Part shown: one piece after another, positions 47,501 through 55,831 of the stretch
How positions within the stretch are numbered: position 1 is the stretch's first letter
Layout: each line of letters begins with the position of its first letter
NCBI GenBank assembly: GCA_012845835.1
Contig: JABAKD010000029.1
Span: 3,382,844 to 3,446,843, forward strand
Length of the DNA stretch: 64,000 nt
Source of the DNA: Undaria pinnatifida
Taxonomy: Eukaryota > Sar > Phaeophyceae > Laminariales > Alariaceae
Direction: 5' to 3'
Notes under the pieces: generated by a model
Seen by the model: only the letters and a program-made list of their open reading frames with translations
Told to the model about the DNA's origin: nothing
Database searches by the model: none
Position numbers and translations under genes: made by a program

Positions 47501-49649
47501 TGAGAGTAGGAATGTCGACTGTCTGTCCAGGGAGGAACGGAATGCGTTAAGAGGTAGGAGGAGAGAGGAAGATAGACGGATGTGACATGGAGACAATTTT
47601 GTTACGTTAGATAACATCGCAAAAAAAAAAGGGAGAAAACGATCGCTGTCCTAGTGGAAGGGAGATGGTGGCCATAGACGGCCAAACAGGAAGGAGATAA
47701 GATAAGCACAAGAAGCTTTGTTTGCTTGTAGTATACCCTGGTATATGGAAGAAACGTACAGTGCGCCTCTTTATGTTGGAGGGGCCTCTATTAGGAGTGG
47801 GAACGGTGCTCCGTTCGGGAAGGGTCAATGATCAAATGACAAATGACTAAGGCAAGCAACGAATGAGTACCCCCCCCCCACCCCCCCTTCCCCCCGGCGG
47901 CGAAAATGCTTGGCTTCAGTAGGGCAGCTACTGCTGTAGCGTGGCTCGTGTGTGGTTGTCTAACGCCGACCAGGTCGATTTGCTGATAGTTTCCAGTCTT
48001 TCCTGGACCTTTTTTTGTTTTATGCGAGAACACAACCAGCGGTCTTTATGTTTTTGGACATGGTGGTGTGATCATGTAGGTGTCACTCTGGCCTGAAGTG
48101 TAAGTGCCTTGGGGTGTATACCTTTGTTCACAATCGATGCTTATGTTGACGGGCAGCGTGGTGTATGTAGTGTTTTTGGTCGGAGTAGGTGCGGAACAGC
48201 AGTGCTTGCTTTTTGTGCATCGTCGGCGCGCGCGTGGGGGGCTGTGCTTTGCGGACACGCTTCAACGTAGGACTTCCCATGCGCGTGGTTTCCAAGCGAG
48301 GGGCTTCCAACCGCGAATGCGCACCTAAAATAAACCACCCGCACTTGCACCACGCAGAAAATAGCACAAGACGCGCATGGTTTATAAACGACAAATTCGT
48401 ACAGCAGTAGTCGTACAAGGTACAGCGAAACCTAACCTACACAGTAATTCAGCTGCGCCATTCGCATTGTATCGATATGCCAAACCGTCGTACAGCTGTA
48501 GGCATGTATGTATATGCCGTACGCGTGGAGACGATCACATCATACAAGCACGCCCGTGAAGCGCCTAATCCCGGTATGTTTGCCGTCTGCGCTGTCTTAT
48601 CCTTTTCTGTTTTTTTGCCATGTTTTTTTATTGTCTTCGCACTTTTCTTTCTCCTCTCTGCCTAGATTAGACGCAACACACAGATCCGGGGTCACTAAGC
48701 AGGCTCTTTTTCTCTCCCCTCCCCACTACGGTGCACGCCTTCATTTTCATCGAGAGAATACCCCAGCTATTTCATCCCTCGTCGACTCGCATCGAATCGC
48801 GCCTATATCGTCTCCCCATTCCAGAAAACGCGTCGTTGTGTTTTACCCCCTCTCCCCGAACAGACAACGAATGAATGAATTATTGAGTTAATTCCCCTAC
48901 ACATTTTTCGATCCGCGATAACTTCGGCAGGCCATGCCAGGCCCCCCAACAGCGGTGCCGAGCGGGGCGGAGAGACAAGCGCAAGCACGGACCCAGTCAA
49001 CTTGTCAACTCCGTCGGCGGAGCACTCGCAGCGGTGGCGCGACATCGACCGCCTCCCGTCCGCGTCGGCGCCGCAACCGAGCGGCACCCTTGACCCAGAC
49101 CTTGCTAATAACCCTGCCGCAAACGGTGTCCTTCACTCTGCTATGGACGAGGGGTCGGGTTTTCTTCCGCCGTCTTCGGGCGCCGCCGCCAACGCTACCA
49201 CCACCACCGCCGCCAGCTCCGCCGCCACCACCACCACTGCCACCGCTGCTGCCGCCTCCGCTGCCGCTGGTGGTGGTGGTAGTTTTGCCGCAAAATCTGT
49301 TTCTTCTGGGAGCGACGGAGGCAGACCATCCCCTGCGATTGTTCCTGCTCCCACCTCAACAGCAGCAACGGCGGCGGCAGCGGCCGGCGGTTACGCAGCA
49401 GCCGCAGCGAAACGTTACCCGCTTCTCTTCGGGTCGGTGGGCGCAAGAGAGGACGTCATGATGGCGGCGGCAAGGCTTATGGCATCCGAGGGGGAAGCCA
49501 CAGCGGGCGATGGGAGCGGCGAGGCGTGCGCCGGCGCCCGAGCCGCGGCAGAAGAAGCTGTAGCATTTTTGATGGAAGTTGAGGGACGACAAGATGGGGG
49601 GGCTTCCGCCTGGCAGCTCGCCGCGGGGCCTCGAAGCCCGTCGCGGTAG
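32579..49649 (+). CDS. AAR2: AAR2 homologue, U5 snRNP assembly factor, ten exons
   Basis: Exons: 32579-32692, 34139-34222, 34995-35149, 38489-38754, 39067-39213, 39814-39969, 42180-42278, 44349-44753, 45497-45662, 48931-49649. Family marks in order: [19 protein letters not shown] (exon 1), [17 protein letters not shown] (2), the split motif LGPYP (3/4), [15 protein letters not shown] (4), [16 protein letters not shown] (5), [12 protein letters not shown] and LLCRCGDAL (6), [17 protein letters not shown] (7), [13 protein letters not shown] (8). AAR2 binds PRP8 and holds U5 snRNP in an immature form until BRR2 replaces it. All junctions are GT-AG and phase-consistent except that a run of 15 G at 38675-38689 shifts the frame by one inside exon 4. 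Exons 8-10 add a low-complexity Gln/Glu- then Ala/Thr-rich tail, making about 770 residues against roughly 385 in animals. Exons 9-10 join by phase only. Confidence 0.88.
33400..33620 (+). repeat. Diverged copy of the 3880-4960 repeat in AAR2 intron 1
   Basis: Shares the tcgagcgagagctcc, cactctcagagcattgg and gtcgtcggcgacggttg phrases with the units at 4258-4960. Confidence 0.5.
34702..34795 (+). pseudogene. Decayed upstream copy of AAR2 exon 3
   Basis: After a CAG, the stretch reads attttccgcgcggcgcc and gtggcggtggcgcggtggga, matching ttcttccgggcggcggc and gtggcggtggcgcagtggga of the true exon about 285 bp downstream. A one-base insertion and an early end destroy the frame. Confidence 0.75.
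35260..35410 (+). pseudogene. Decayed downstream copy of AAR2 exon 3
   Basis: Reads [18 protein letters not shown], against [18 protein letters not shown] in the true exon. It then aligns at base level through gactagaa and ggacgccagtct, including the remains of the donor. Frame slips occur near the end. It lies 140-260 bp after the true exon. Confidence 0.8.
35525..36823. mobile_element. Non-autonomous TIR element in AAR2 intron 3
   Basis: The ends gtgtttgcgaaaatacgt (left) and, reversed, gtgtttgcgaaagtacgt (right) extend to about 36 bp with three mismatches. The flanks carry acaaata on both sides (35518-35524 and 36824-36830), a likely 7-8 bp target duplication as in hAT elements. Inside are a tandem duplication (35691-36010) and a palindrome (36174-36213). 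No transposase frame. Confidence 0.75.
35691..36010 (+). repeat. Tandem duplication of about 160 bp
   Basis: Both units contain tctcgagcctctcgtt, catgcaagcacccaacagac and tacaaatcagaggtatgg. Nested inside the element at 35525-36823. Confidence 0.85.
36866..37445 (+). repeat. Dispersed repeat family E, copy 1
   Basis: Shares long colinear similarity with 60840-61395: gaacgtggcgagctcgtta, ggctccgaccc, gtggcggg, ccgaccaggctt-like phrases and a final cgaggtcgagtgtcaatcgt. Located in AAR2 intron 3. Confidence 0.75.
37880..37975 (+). repeat. (GGTTC)n array in AAR2 intron 3
   Basis: Pentanucleotide ggttc repeat with gattc variants. The same pentamer on the sense strand occurs in the PH-gene intron at 59405-59700. 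Confidence 0.85.
38187..38255 (+). pseudogene. Decayed AAR2 exon 4 copy, first
   Basis: After an AG, ccttcccgatggaccagtgg, the ttggttgaacctcgccaact segment and gtatgaccgactc align with the true exon 4 start at 38489. A one-base deletion in the first codons breaks the frame. Confidence 0.85.
38292..38375 (+). pseudogene. Decayed AAR2 exon 4 copy, second
   Basis: In frame with an AG acceptor: [18 protein letters not shown], against [18 protein letters not shown] in the working exon 190 bp downstream. It then runs into C-rich intron without a donor at the homologous place. Confidence 0.85.
38820..38890 (+). repeat. Repeat family B fragment in AAR2 intron 4
   Basis: Carries aatttgaccattgtccacgc and catcccttttgagacgggg, related to 13440-13500 and 13800-13845. 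Confidence 0.6.
39365..39440 (+). pseudogene. Probable decayed AAR2 exon 5 copy, first
   Basis: Reads [20 protein letters not shown], which parallels [19 protein letters not shown] of true exon 5 about 200 bp upstream. The match is at peptide level and weaker than for exons 3 and 4. Confidence 0.45.
39505..39595 (+). pseudogene. Probable decayed AAR2 exon 5 copy, second
   Basis: Reads [14 protein letters not shown] and aligns with the preceding copy over gtgaatgatg, acctagaagtgctg and ggtgcctccttcgt. It ends in a stop after VF. Confidence 0.5.
40010..40240. repeat. GACCC/GGGTC-rich island
   Basis: Contains runs of cccgacccgacccg and tgacccgaccggactcgacc. Member of the CGGGT-rich island family. 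Confidence 0.5.
40590..40975 (+). repeat. (GGTT)n array in AAR2 intron 6
   Basis: Imperfect ttggttgg, ttgattgg and ctggctgg repeats over almost 400 bp. Frames over it are artefacts. Confidence 0.85.
41150..42150 (+). repeat. C-rich CCCCTACC repeat before AAR2 exon 7
   Basis: Imperfect units of ccctaccccc and acccctaccc on the sense strand, interrupted by a SINE at 41344-41660 and ending about 30 nt before the exon 7 acceptor at 42179. Pro/Tyr-rich open frames are artefacts. Confidence 0.85.
41344..41660 (-). mobile_element. tRNA-derived SINE, second copy
   Basis: Same body and same tRNA-like head as 8316-8672, with a single head copy and an A-rich tail on the minus strand. Inserted into the C-rich repeat of AAR2 intron 6. 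Confidence 0.7.
42944..43500 (-). repeat. AT-rich tandem repeat, unit about 110 bp, five copies
   Basis: Units share gcaacccgaataagcaa, ttcgtaggtataac, aaaacgaaaaaa and acgacgattttga. The minus-strand hydrophobic open frames (Phe/Val-rich) are simply this repeat. In AAR2 intron 7. Confidence 0.8.
44235..44292 (+). repeat. (CCCT)n pyrimidine tract before AAR2 exon 8
   Basis: Nearly pure ccctccctccctctct run, 57-114 nt upstream of the exon 8 start at 44349. Confidence 0.85.
45225..45348 (+). pseudogene. Decayed copy of AAR2 exon 9
   Basis: Flank and exon start repeat: gtgatgaagatgttcggcgg (45316) against gtgctgagggtgttgggcgg in the true exon at 45497, 181 bp later. The upstream flank tactcccgctcgctcgcgcg also matches. 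The copy has no AG acceptor and hits a stop after GGEAP. Confidence 0.75.
45835..46530 (+). repeat. 88 bp tandem repeat in AAR2 intron 9
   Basis: About seven units with aaatccctccctatactaa, aaagggtttccagtagt and ggcgttaacccctttagagc. A longer period is also visible, because a segment with gggccatgggaattttgc precedes two sub-blocks (near 45785 and 46185). Confidence 0.85.
46531..47110. other. Unassigned part of AAR2 intron 9
   Basis: No exon or clear repeat. Contains a C run near 46920-46930. Confidence 0.4.
47110..47485 (+). repeat. Repeat family C, long copy (forward)
   Basis: Inverse counterpart of 26430-26800, with the 3' part also present at 16138-16240. Encodes [18 protein letters not shown] and LRAWCKQ within an 84-codon open frame. 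Sits in AAR2 intron 9. Confidence 0.75.
47640..47880 (-). repeat. Repeat family B, reverse copy
   Basis: Reverse complement of the 13790-13960 segment: ggcctctattaggagtggga, aacggtgctccgttc and gtatatggaagaaacgta. In AAR2 intron 9. Confidence 0.65.
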
Positions 49650-51330
49650 ATCGATGCGTGCTGCGACAAGGATACTTAACACTTTTAGCACCGCAGTCCC
49701 AACGTGGGGGAAAAACACTTGGAGTTAGACTAGGATCAATATCGGAGTTGCAAGTGGGTTAGAACACGAGTCATTCGACGGTAGGGCTTGCCGTTGTTAG
49801 ATTAACTAACAATGCACTTGTCCGATTGAGGTCCTCAGGTGAAGAACTACCGGATCAGTCATTGATCAAGTAATTTCACGAGTACGTATTGTTTCAGGAC
49901 TAAGGCATAGAGAAGCTTGGTCGGATTGTGCGACCGAATGAATGCCTTGGAAATCGTTTTTCGGGAGAGAAATTGAGCTCCTCATGTGAGGAGCTCTGGG
50001 ACTTTCTGCTGTACCCCTAACGTGGGATGGCTGACCCACGCTACCGTAGGGGGGTCCATTTTGGGGCATTTTTTTGCAGTGGCTCGTGGTCACTCGCGCG
50101 AGTAACCCCTTCTGTCCCTTTGCGGTCTTAAGTTTTCTTGATTCTTTATATTGACGAAAACAATCCGCAATGGAGTGGTAATTTACGCTGCGCCAAGATA
50201 ATCGCATAATTTTTTTTTGTTCGTGAGGTGCTCAGTCACTCGCGCGAGTGTGATATGATGGTTCGAGTCCGGTAGTGAAAATGGGGGTATGCTAGTACCA
50301 ATACCGTAGCCTTGGCAGGCTGAGCCATCCGGCGGTAGGGGCTTTGCCCCTTTTGGGTTAACTAATGTTTCTGCACGGTTGAACTCCTCACGTGCAGAAC
50401 TCTCGGATGGTATTATATGATCATTTTTTACGATTGTAGTTGCTTTCGGACTAGCGCATACCTGGCAGAACTCTTGGTCGTTTTGCGCGAACGAATTGTC
50501 TTCGAAGTCCTGTTTCGGGTGATGATTGGGAACGTGACATTTTGCCGCACGAAAAAAATGACGAGAATTTGGGCAACAACGCGGAGGACAGGATGCAAGC
50601 GTCGTCGCCGTGTGTGTGCGAGGAGCAAAGGACGGGAATAGCAGGGGTTCCTCGGTCCGGTTGCGAATCAGCCATGAAGGTTAGCGGGCCTCAAAATCCC
50701 CGCCATCATCACGCTGGAGTAGGAGACGCAGACGATGACATCGGCGTCGAATTGCGTTAGGAGCTCAGCCACTTCTGATGCGCACCTAGCGTGGAAAGAC
50801 GTGGCTGACGGGGCGCTCCACAACTAGGAACCACCCAATATAGTCTATCGTATTGCGAGGGTGAAAAGATCCAAGGCTGTTCACGGGCAATGACCCGGCC
50901 CACCGGTCGGATCAGAATGATTTCAACAACTCGCGGTTAGAGTCGGGTCGGACCAGGAGGTGTTTGAGACCTCACGCGTCGACACGGGTCGGATCAGGGA
51001 AAAAAAATAAAAAAATACCATGGGTCGGGTCAGGTCACCTTGACCCGACCCGGCCCGTGAACAGTAATCCGACCCGTGAAAAGCTCCGAAATAATTTATG
51101 AATCTCCACATTCCAAGAGCAGGACCTTCGTGCACCTGCCCGCGTATCGTTATAATAAGGATCTTTCGAGTACCCGTTCTGGCCCCGTTCCAACTCCTGG
51201 AAGGATCCTATTCAAATTCCAAGTGTTTTTTGTCCCCATTGCGGGAGTGCGGTGCTAAAAGGGTTGACTCTGTTTGAAGTTTCAGAGGGCAAACATGTCG
51301 AAACTCAAAAGACGACTACAGCAGCACTTG
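49650..51330. other. Gene-free region with repeat family D copies
   Basis: Family D copies start at 49894 (with the hairpin gagctcctcatgtgaggagc) and 50448. A tRNA-like segment with box B ggttcgagtcc lies at 50220-50285. A GACCC/GGGTC-rich island lies at 50880-51080. No coding exon could be supported downstream of the AAR2 stop. Confidence 0.5.
50220..50285 (+). mobile_element. tRNA-like SINE head
   Basis: Contains gaggtgctcagtcactcg and ggttcgagtccgg with tRNA-like spacing. Stems are incomplete, so it is not called as a tRNA. Confidence 0.45.
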
Positions 51331-51334
51331 CCTG

Positions 51335-51709
51335 TGTTAAGGTATTAGTGGGGTATTAGTCCGTTAGACCACTTGCAAAAGATTAACCAATAGCTTACCC
51401 AAACTAAGCCTTCTAACACTCTTCCCCCCTGAAACGGCGGGATAGCAGATCGGCCGGATATACGGTCGGACCTGTCAATATCCAAGTCGTTTCATTCCCT
51501 GGGGATACCGGGGAGAGTATTTTTCAAGTTCGACATGGGGAAAGTCTGAAAAAGTTCATTGTGGTGGATGTGGGATTTGAACCCACGACCCAAAAAACCC
51601 ATGGTCTGTCGACGACGCCATTTGTTAAGGAAAATAGTGGGGTATTACTCCGTTTGACCACTTGCAAAAGGTTAACCAATAGTTTACCCAAACTAAGCCT
51701 TCTAAAACG
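51335..51709 (-). mobile_element. TRIM-like miniature LTR retrotransposon
   Basis: Two 84-87 bp direct repeats (51335-51418 and 51623-51709) start tgttaagg on the + strand and end with cttctaaca or a diverged version. They flank a 204 bp interior. Read on the minus strand, two bases after the first LTR is tggcgtcgtcgacagac, a primer-binding-site layout. Immediately before the second LTR is aggggggaagag, a polypurine tract. No gag or pol. The interior also holds a tRNA 3'-half-like string (gggttcaaatcccac). Confidence 0.7.
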
Positions 51710-51723
51710 TGCCAGAAGAAGCA

Positions 51724-51845
51724 ACCTCGGCTGCTGGTGTGGGGATTTGTCCGAGCTGCAATGAAAGGGGGCTTTCAGGACCCAACCTCGGCTGCTGATG
51801 TGGGGATGTGTCCGAGCTGCAATAAAAGGGGGCTTTCAGTACCCA
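51724..51845 (+). repeat. 61 bp tandem duplication
   Basis: Two copies of aacctcggctgctg-tgtgggga, gtccgagctgcaat and aaagggggctttcag, directly after the TRIM element. Confidence 0.85.
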
Positions 51846-52615
51846 CAGCATGCTGGTACGCGTATTACTACTGCTGCGGACTGGTCCTAGATTCCTGATG
51901 GGCTACGATCGTCGAACCCCCGACCTGACGAAGGATTTTTGGAGTTCGCGGAGGAACAGCAGGGCAACGCACATCGTTGGCTGCATTACAGTTTTGTTTT
52001 TATTAATCTCCACTGTCGGAGGAATCGATGTGCCGCCCGGGCGCGCTACGGTCCCTTAGAGGGGGCCACCTAGTCCTGTACTGCATATGTGCTTTGCCAT
52101 CAGATACCAGTTATGTAGTCTAGGTACTTTGCTATCAGATACCAGGTATGGTGGGGATGGAAAACAATGTTTATACGGGGGTCCATCGTTTGACGAAAAA
52201 AGTCGGACAGAGCTTCTACTTGTGGAAGTTTGGACTGAAAAAAACTGGGATAGATATCGCCTACACCCAACAACATCCAAATTTTAAAAGACGAAAAAAG
52301 AAAAATTTGGACAGAGTCAATACTGGGGGTAATTTGGACCACGAAAAAGGGACAGACAGAATACGAGCTTCCCGTCACGCGTTGTCAGCAAACGAGAATC
52401 GAGAAACCAACGTAGCGAACGCAATCTGGGTATTTCCCTAGCCTGCAGCAACACATGGAGTACTTACCATATTTTTCGTATTTTAGAGCCTGTCTGACAT
52501 TCAAAGCGAATTTTAGAGCCTGTATGTCCGAAGCAAAAATCTTAGAAAATGTAAAAAACAGACCTCGAGGGGTGATAGAGAGTTTGCACTGGTTCTGAAA
52601 AGTTGTTTGTTAGTC

Positions 52616-53279
52616 GATTATGCCAAGGTATTAGTGGGGTATTAGTCCGTTTGGGATTGGAAACCCATTGTGATTTTCAAGCGCAAATTCGGATCCTGCC
52701 GACGACGCCATTTGTTAAGGTATTAGTGGGGTATTTGTAATAGAGTGTCAGTATAGCTGGCAATAGATTCGGTAAGATATCCCGCAGAGTCATGGTATAT
52801 TGGCCACAAAAAGTTTCTCTTAAACGGAATATTCTGAGAGAAGATAACCCGCAGAATCTCGCTAGCTTATACCGCAAGAGCGTTCTCGGTAATGGAACGT
52901 TCCTCCTCTGGAAAAGATAGATAGAAGTAAGCGCGTTAAGCGCTCATGGGAATATAGAAGATCTAGGAGAACGTTCCTTGTACGTTCCATGGGTAAAGGT
53001 CCAGAAGAGAGCACAGCAGCAAAGCTGGGGTGAAGCGAACTCTGTGAGCCTCGCCCCACCCCCACGCTCTAACTCCTCCTTTCCTGTCTCCTCGAGCTTC
53101 TCATCGCTCAACGCCAACATTAAGAAATCTACAAAGAACCGGTGCTGTCTCCAAGCGAAGCTGATACCCCTGCGTCCTTTCCCTCACACCTTCCGGCACC
53201 ACGACCCTTCCACATATTAGTCCGTTTGACCGCTTGCGAAAGGTTAACCGATAGCTTACCCAAACCAAGCCTTAAAACA
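52616..53279 (-). mobile_element. LTR retrotransposon relic, nested
   Basis: A fragment with aaggtattagtggggtatta (52624) is followed after a short interior by gccgacgacgccatt and then tgttaaggtattagtgggg (52713), repeating the primer-site/LTR junction of the TRIM. The LTR seems to extend to 53279, where the other LTR end (accgatagcttacccaaacc, then ccttaaaaca) appears, making it about 567 bp. The TRIM LTRs would be internally deleted versions. Confidence 0.55.
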
Positions 53280-55831
53280 TTTATTCCCGAGAGGGGAAAC
53301 CGAAAGGTATACTCTTAGGAATGTGCTAAGAATTGAGGAAGTAGTCAGGCCTTCCCGCACGTTGTATGTGATGAACCTTCACAGAAGCATACGACGTAGC
53401 CGCAATGTGACGTGCGCTATAACCCATCCCCCCTCTAGGACCAAGAACTGCCCCTCATCGTGGGCCATGCGTGAAAATGTACAACAAGGAGCCGTCGTCG
53501 ACAGGACGTCCCATTTAGGGTCGTTCCTTGCAAAAGCCAGGAATCACGATTCGTGTGGGGCGGTGTCCTGCCGACGCCGCCAATATGGAGAGGTGCACCT
53601 AGCAGGTTCCCTCTTGTGTGGTTGCGGTGTGGAGGACACACCGAGGTGGGTCGGTGTCTCGGGTCTCCACGGAACGGAGTGAGGTACCTCTGGTTACCTT
53701 GAACTTGTGTATAATGAGGCGGTACAATATAGGGGAAGGGACGTGGTAACCACATTCGTGACAGTTAGTGGTAAATTGGCGAATACATCATGTTCTTCTA
53801 AAAAAAAGACAGTAGTACTCGTAACGGTTTGTTTGTTTGTTTTTTTTGTTTTTTTTTATCCTCCTGGGGATCCGGGTAAAAAAAGCTTAAGCTCCATACA
53901 CTTTCGTTTGTGTACCAGTTTTTGTCCATCTGCAGAACGCAGACTTTGTGTCAACCTCCCCCCTCCGGTTTAGTCAACACTATGAACTTGCCGGCCTTCT
54001 TTGGCTGATCCCTATACGGTTCAACCTAGAAGGTGAGATAGCCACCCAGTTCACGAATGATGCGACATCATTTTTAAAGAAATTTCAAAATAGTGTCAAT
54101 ACCACGGCTCGTGACAAGCGTCACGCTTCACGAAATGGTCACGTTTTGGTGTCACCAGTTGTGACATTCATATTTTTTTCGTTAGGCACGAAACGATCCT
54201 TTTTATTCACCCGGCTGTGTCCGGAGAATGCGCGCGATACTCTTGAGACAGACAGAAAAAGTTCGTGACGAGCCGGCGGTCCAACTACCAAAAACCACAC
54301 ACAGGCACACACAACAGACCCAAATCACGGGACACATGTGTCGTACTGCCCGTTCGCCGAAATGCGGGCCAAGGAAGGCCACGAGAGACGGCCAACTAAG
54401 CAAGAGCAAACACTTTTTTTCAAGGTGAGACTGAAAATTTTCAGGGCACTAGGACGAACGGGCGAATGAACGAACCAAAGAATCAGGAGCGAGAAGCTTG
54501 CCACTTTTACCATCGATAAAATGATCTCATACCAACTCCCAAGTAGCTTGTCCCAAAAAGTGTGGGTGCAGTTCTAAAGGGGTACAGTAGCGGGTCGCTC
54601 TATAGTGCCGCTTGCCCGGCATGGTGCCTGTGAAATCGCTCGGCACAGATGGGACCAGTAGTAACAGTAAGCGTAGTAGTTGGACGCGTGCTACGATAGA
54701 GATGCACCACTCATTTTCTGAGGTGTTCCTCGATTTGGGAGCTCAAGACCTCTCCCAAAAACTGATTTGGAGAGAAAACAAAACTGCTACCGGATGGAAA
54801 ATCCCATAGCCTAGGTGTGCAACGAGAACCGTGAACAAAAATAACCTATTGTTTACGACGACTTTGGGTTAAGGAGCCCCGTCAGTCAGAGGCCATTTCA
54901 GACGAAAAGTGGTACCTCGTTCGTAGAATGAGTTAGTGCCTGTCGCCGCTATAGTGCCGGTATTTTTTTTTTTTCTTGCTGGCACACCGGCACTACGGGG
55001 GCACCACAACTTTACCCTTTCTACTCCTGCAAGAATGATGCCACACTAAATCCAAGTTGAATGTTGTCCCCAAAGACGGGGTGTTTCCTAACGAGGATAA
55101 ATCTAAGTCTGAGGACGACTCCGCTTGCCGAGTCAACGACACCACCAACCATAGCCGTCCGCCGAAGCTCAACCATTACGCTTCCGTGTGTGCGGGCAGA
55201 ACCGGGTACTCGGGAGTAAAAAAACACAACCAAACCGTGGTTGCCTCGTGTTTCTCGTTCGATATCATGCTCGGAGTGAACAAACAAAACATACTACAAG
55301 ACGTGTACAGCACACGTCAAAATAAAAAATAAACAAGGGCAAGGGACAACAAAACGTGCCATACCTGGTACGTCAAAAAAAAGGGGGGGGAAGGGAGGGT
55401 ACACACACCACACCCATTCCAGCAGTAGTTTACACACACCGTCCGAACATACAGGGCGCGAGTCGGAAATTACCCAGCCAGCCGACGCTCCGGCCCCACC
55501 GAAAAGACACCCAACGCGGCGCCTGCACTCCACCACAAAAAGCGACCACCTGCCGCAAAAGTCTTCCTCGTGGGGACTGCTCTCGGTAAAACCATACCAG
55601 GTATCTCCCTCAAACACGCAAGACATCTACAAAACAAACTAACGTGTCGGCCACCGATAGCGCTAAATAAAAGTATATCTGCCAACAAAAGCAACCCAGC
55701 CAACCGCTGCGTACCATGCTATATGCCTAAGAAGCATCCCACAAACAACTTCCGTAATACGTGCCCACCAAGAAAAACCCCGTTCTCTACTACCATGCCG
55801 GGCGCGGGCGGTATCCACGGGGTGGAGGCCA
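53280..55831. other. Gene-free stretch downstream of the PH-domain gene
   Basis: Overlapping open frames on both strands without motifs. A piece related to 27050-27135 lies at 53840-53920. The part next to 55832 is probably the 3' UTR of the minus-strand PH gene. No polyadenylation site can be named with confidence. Confidence 0.4.

Noticed and set aside
51556-51625. tRNA gene on the minus strand
   Set aside because: Only a 3'-half-like string is present, with no matching 5' acceptor strand. It lies inside a TRIM-like retroelement.
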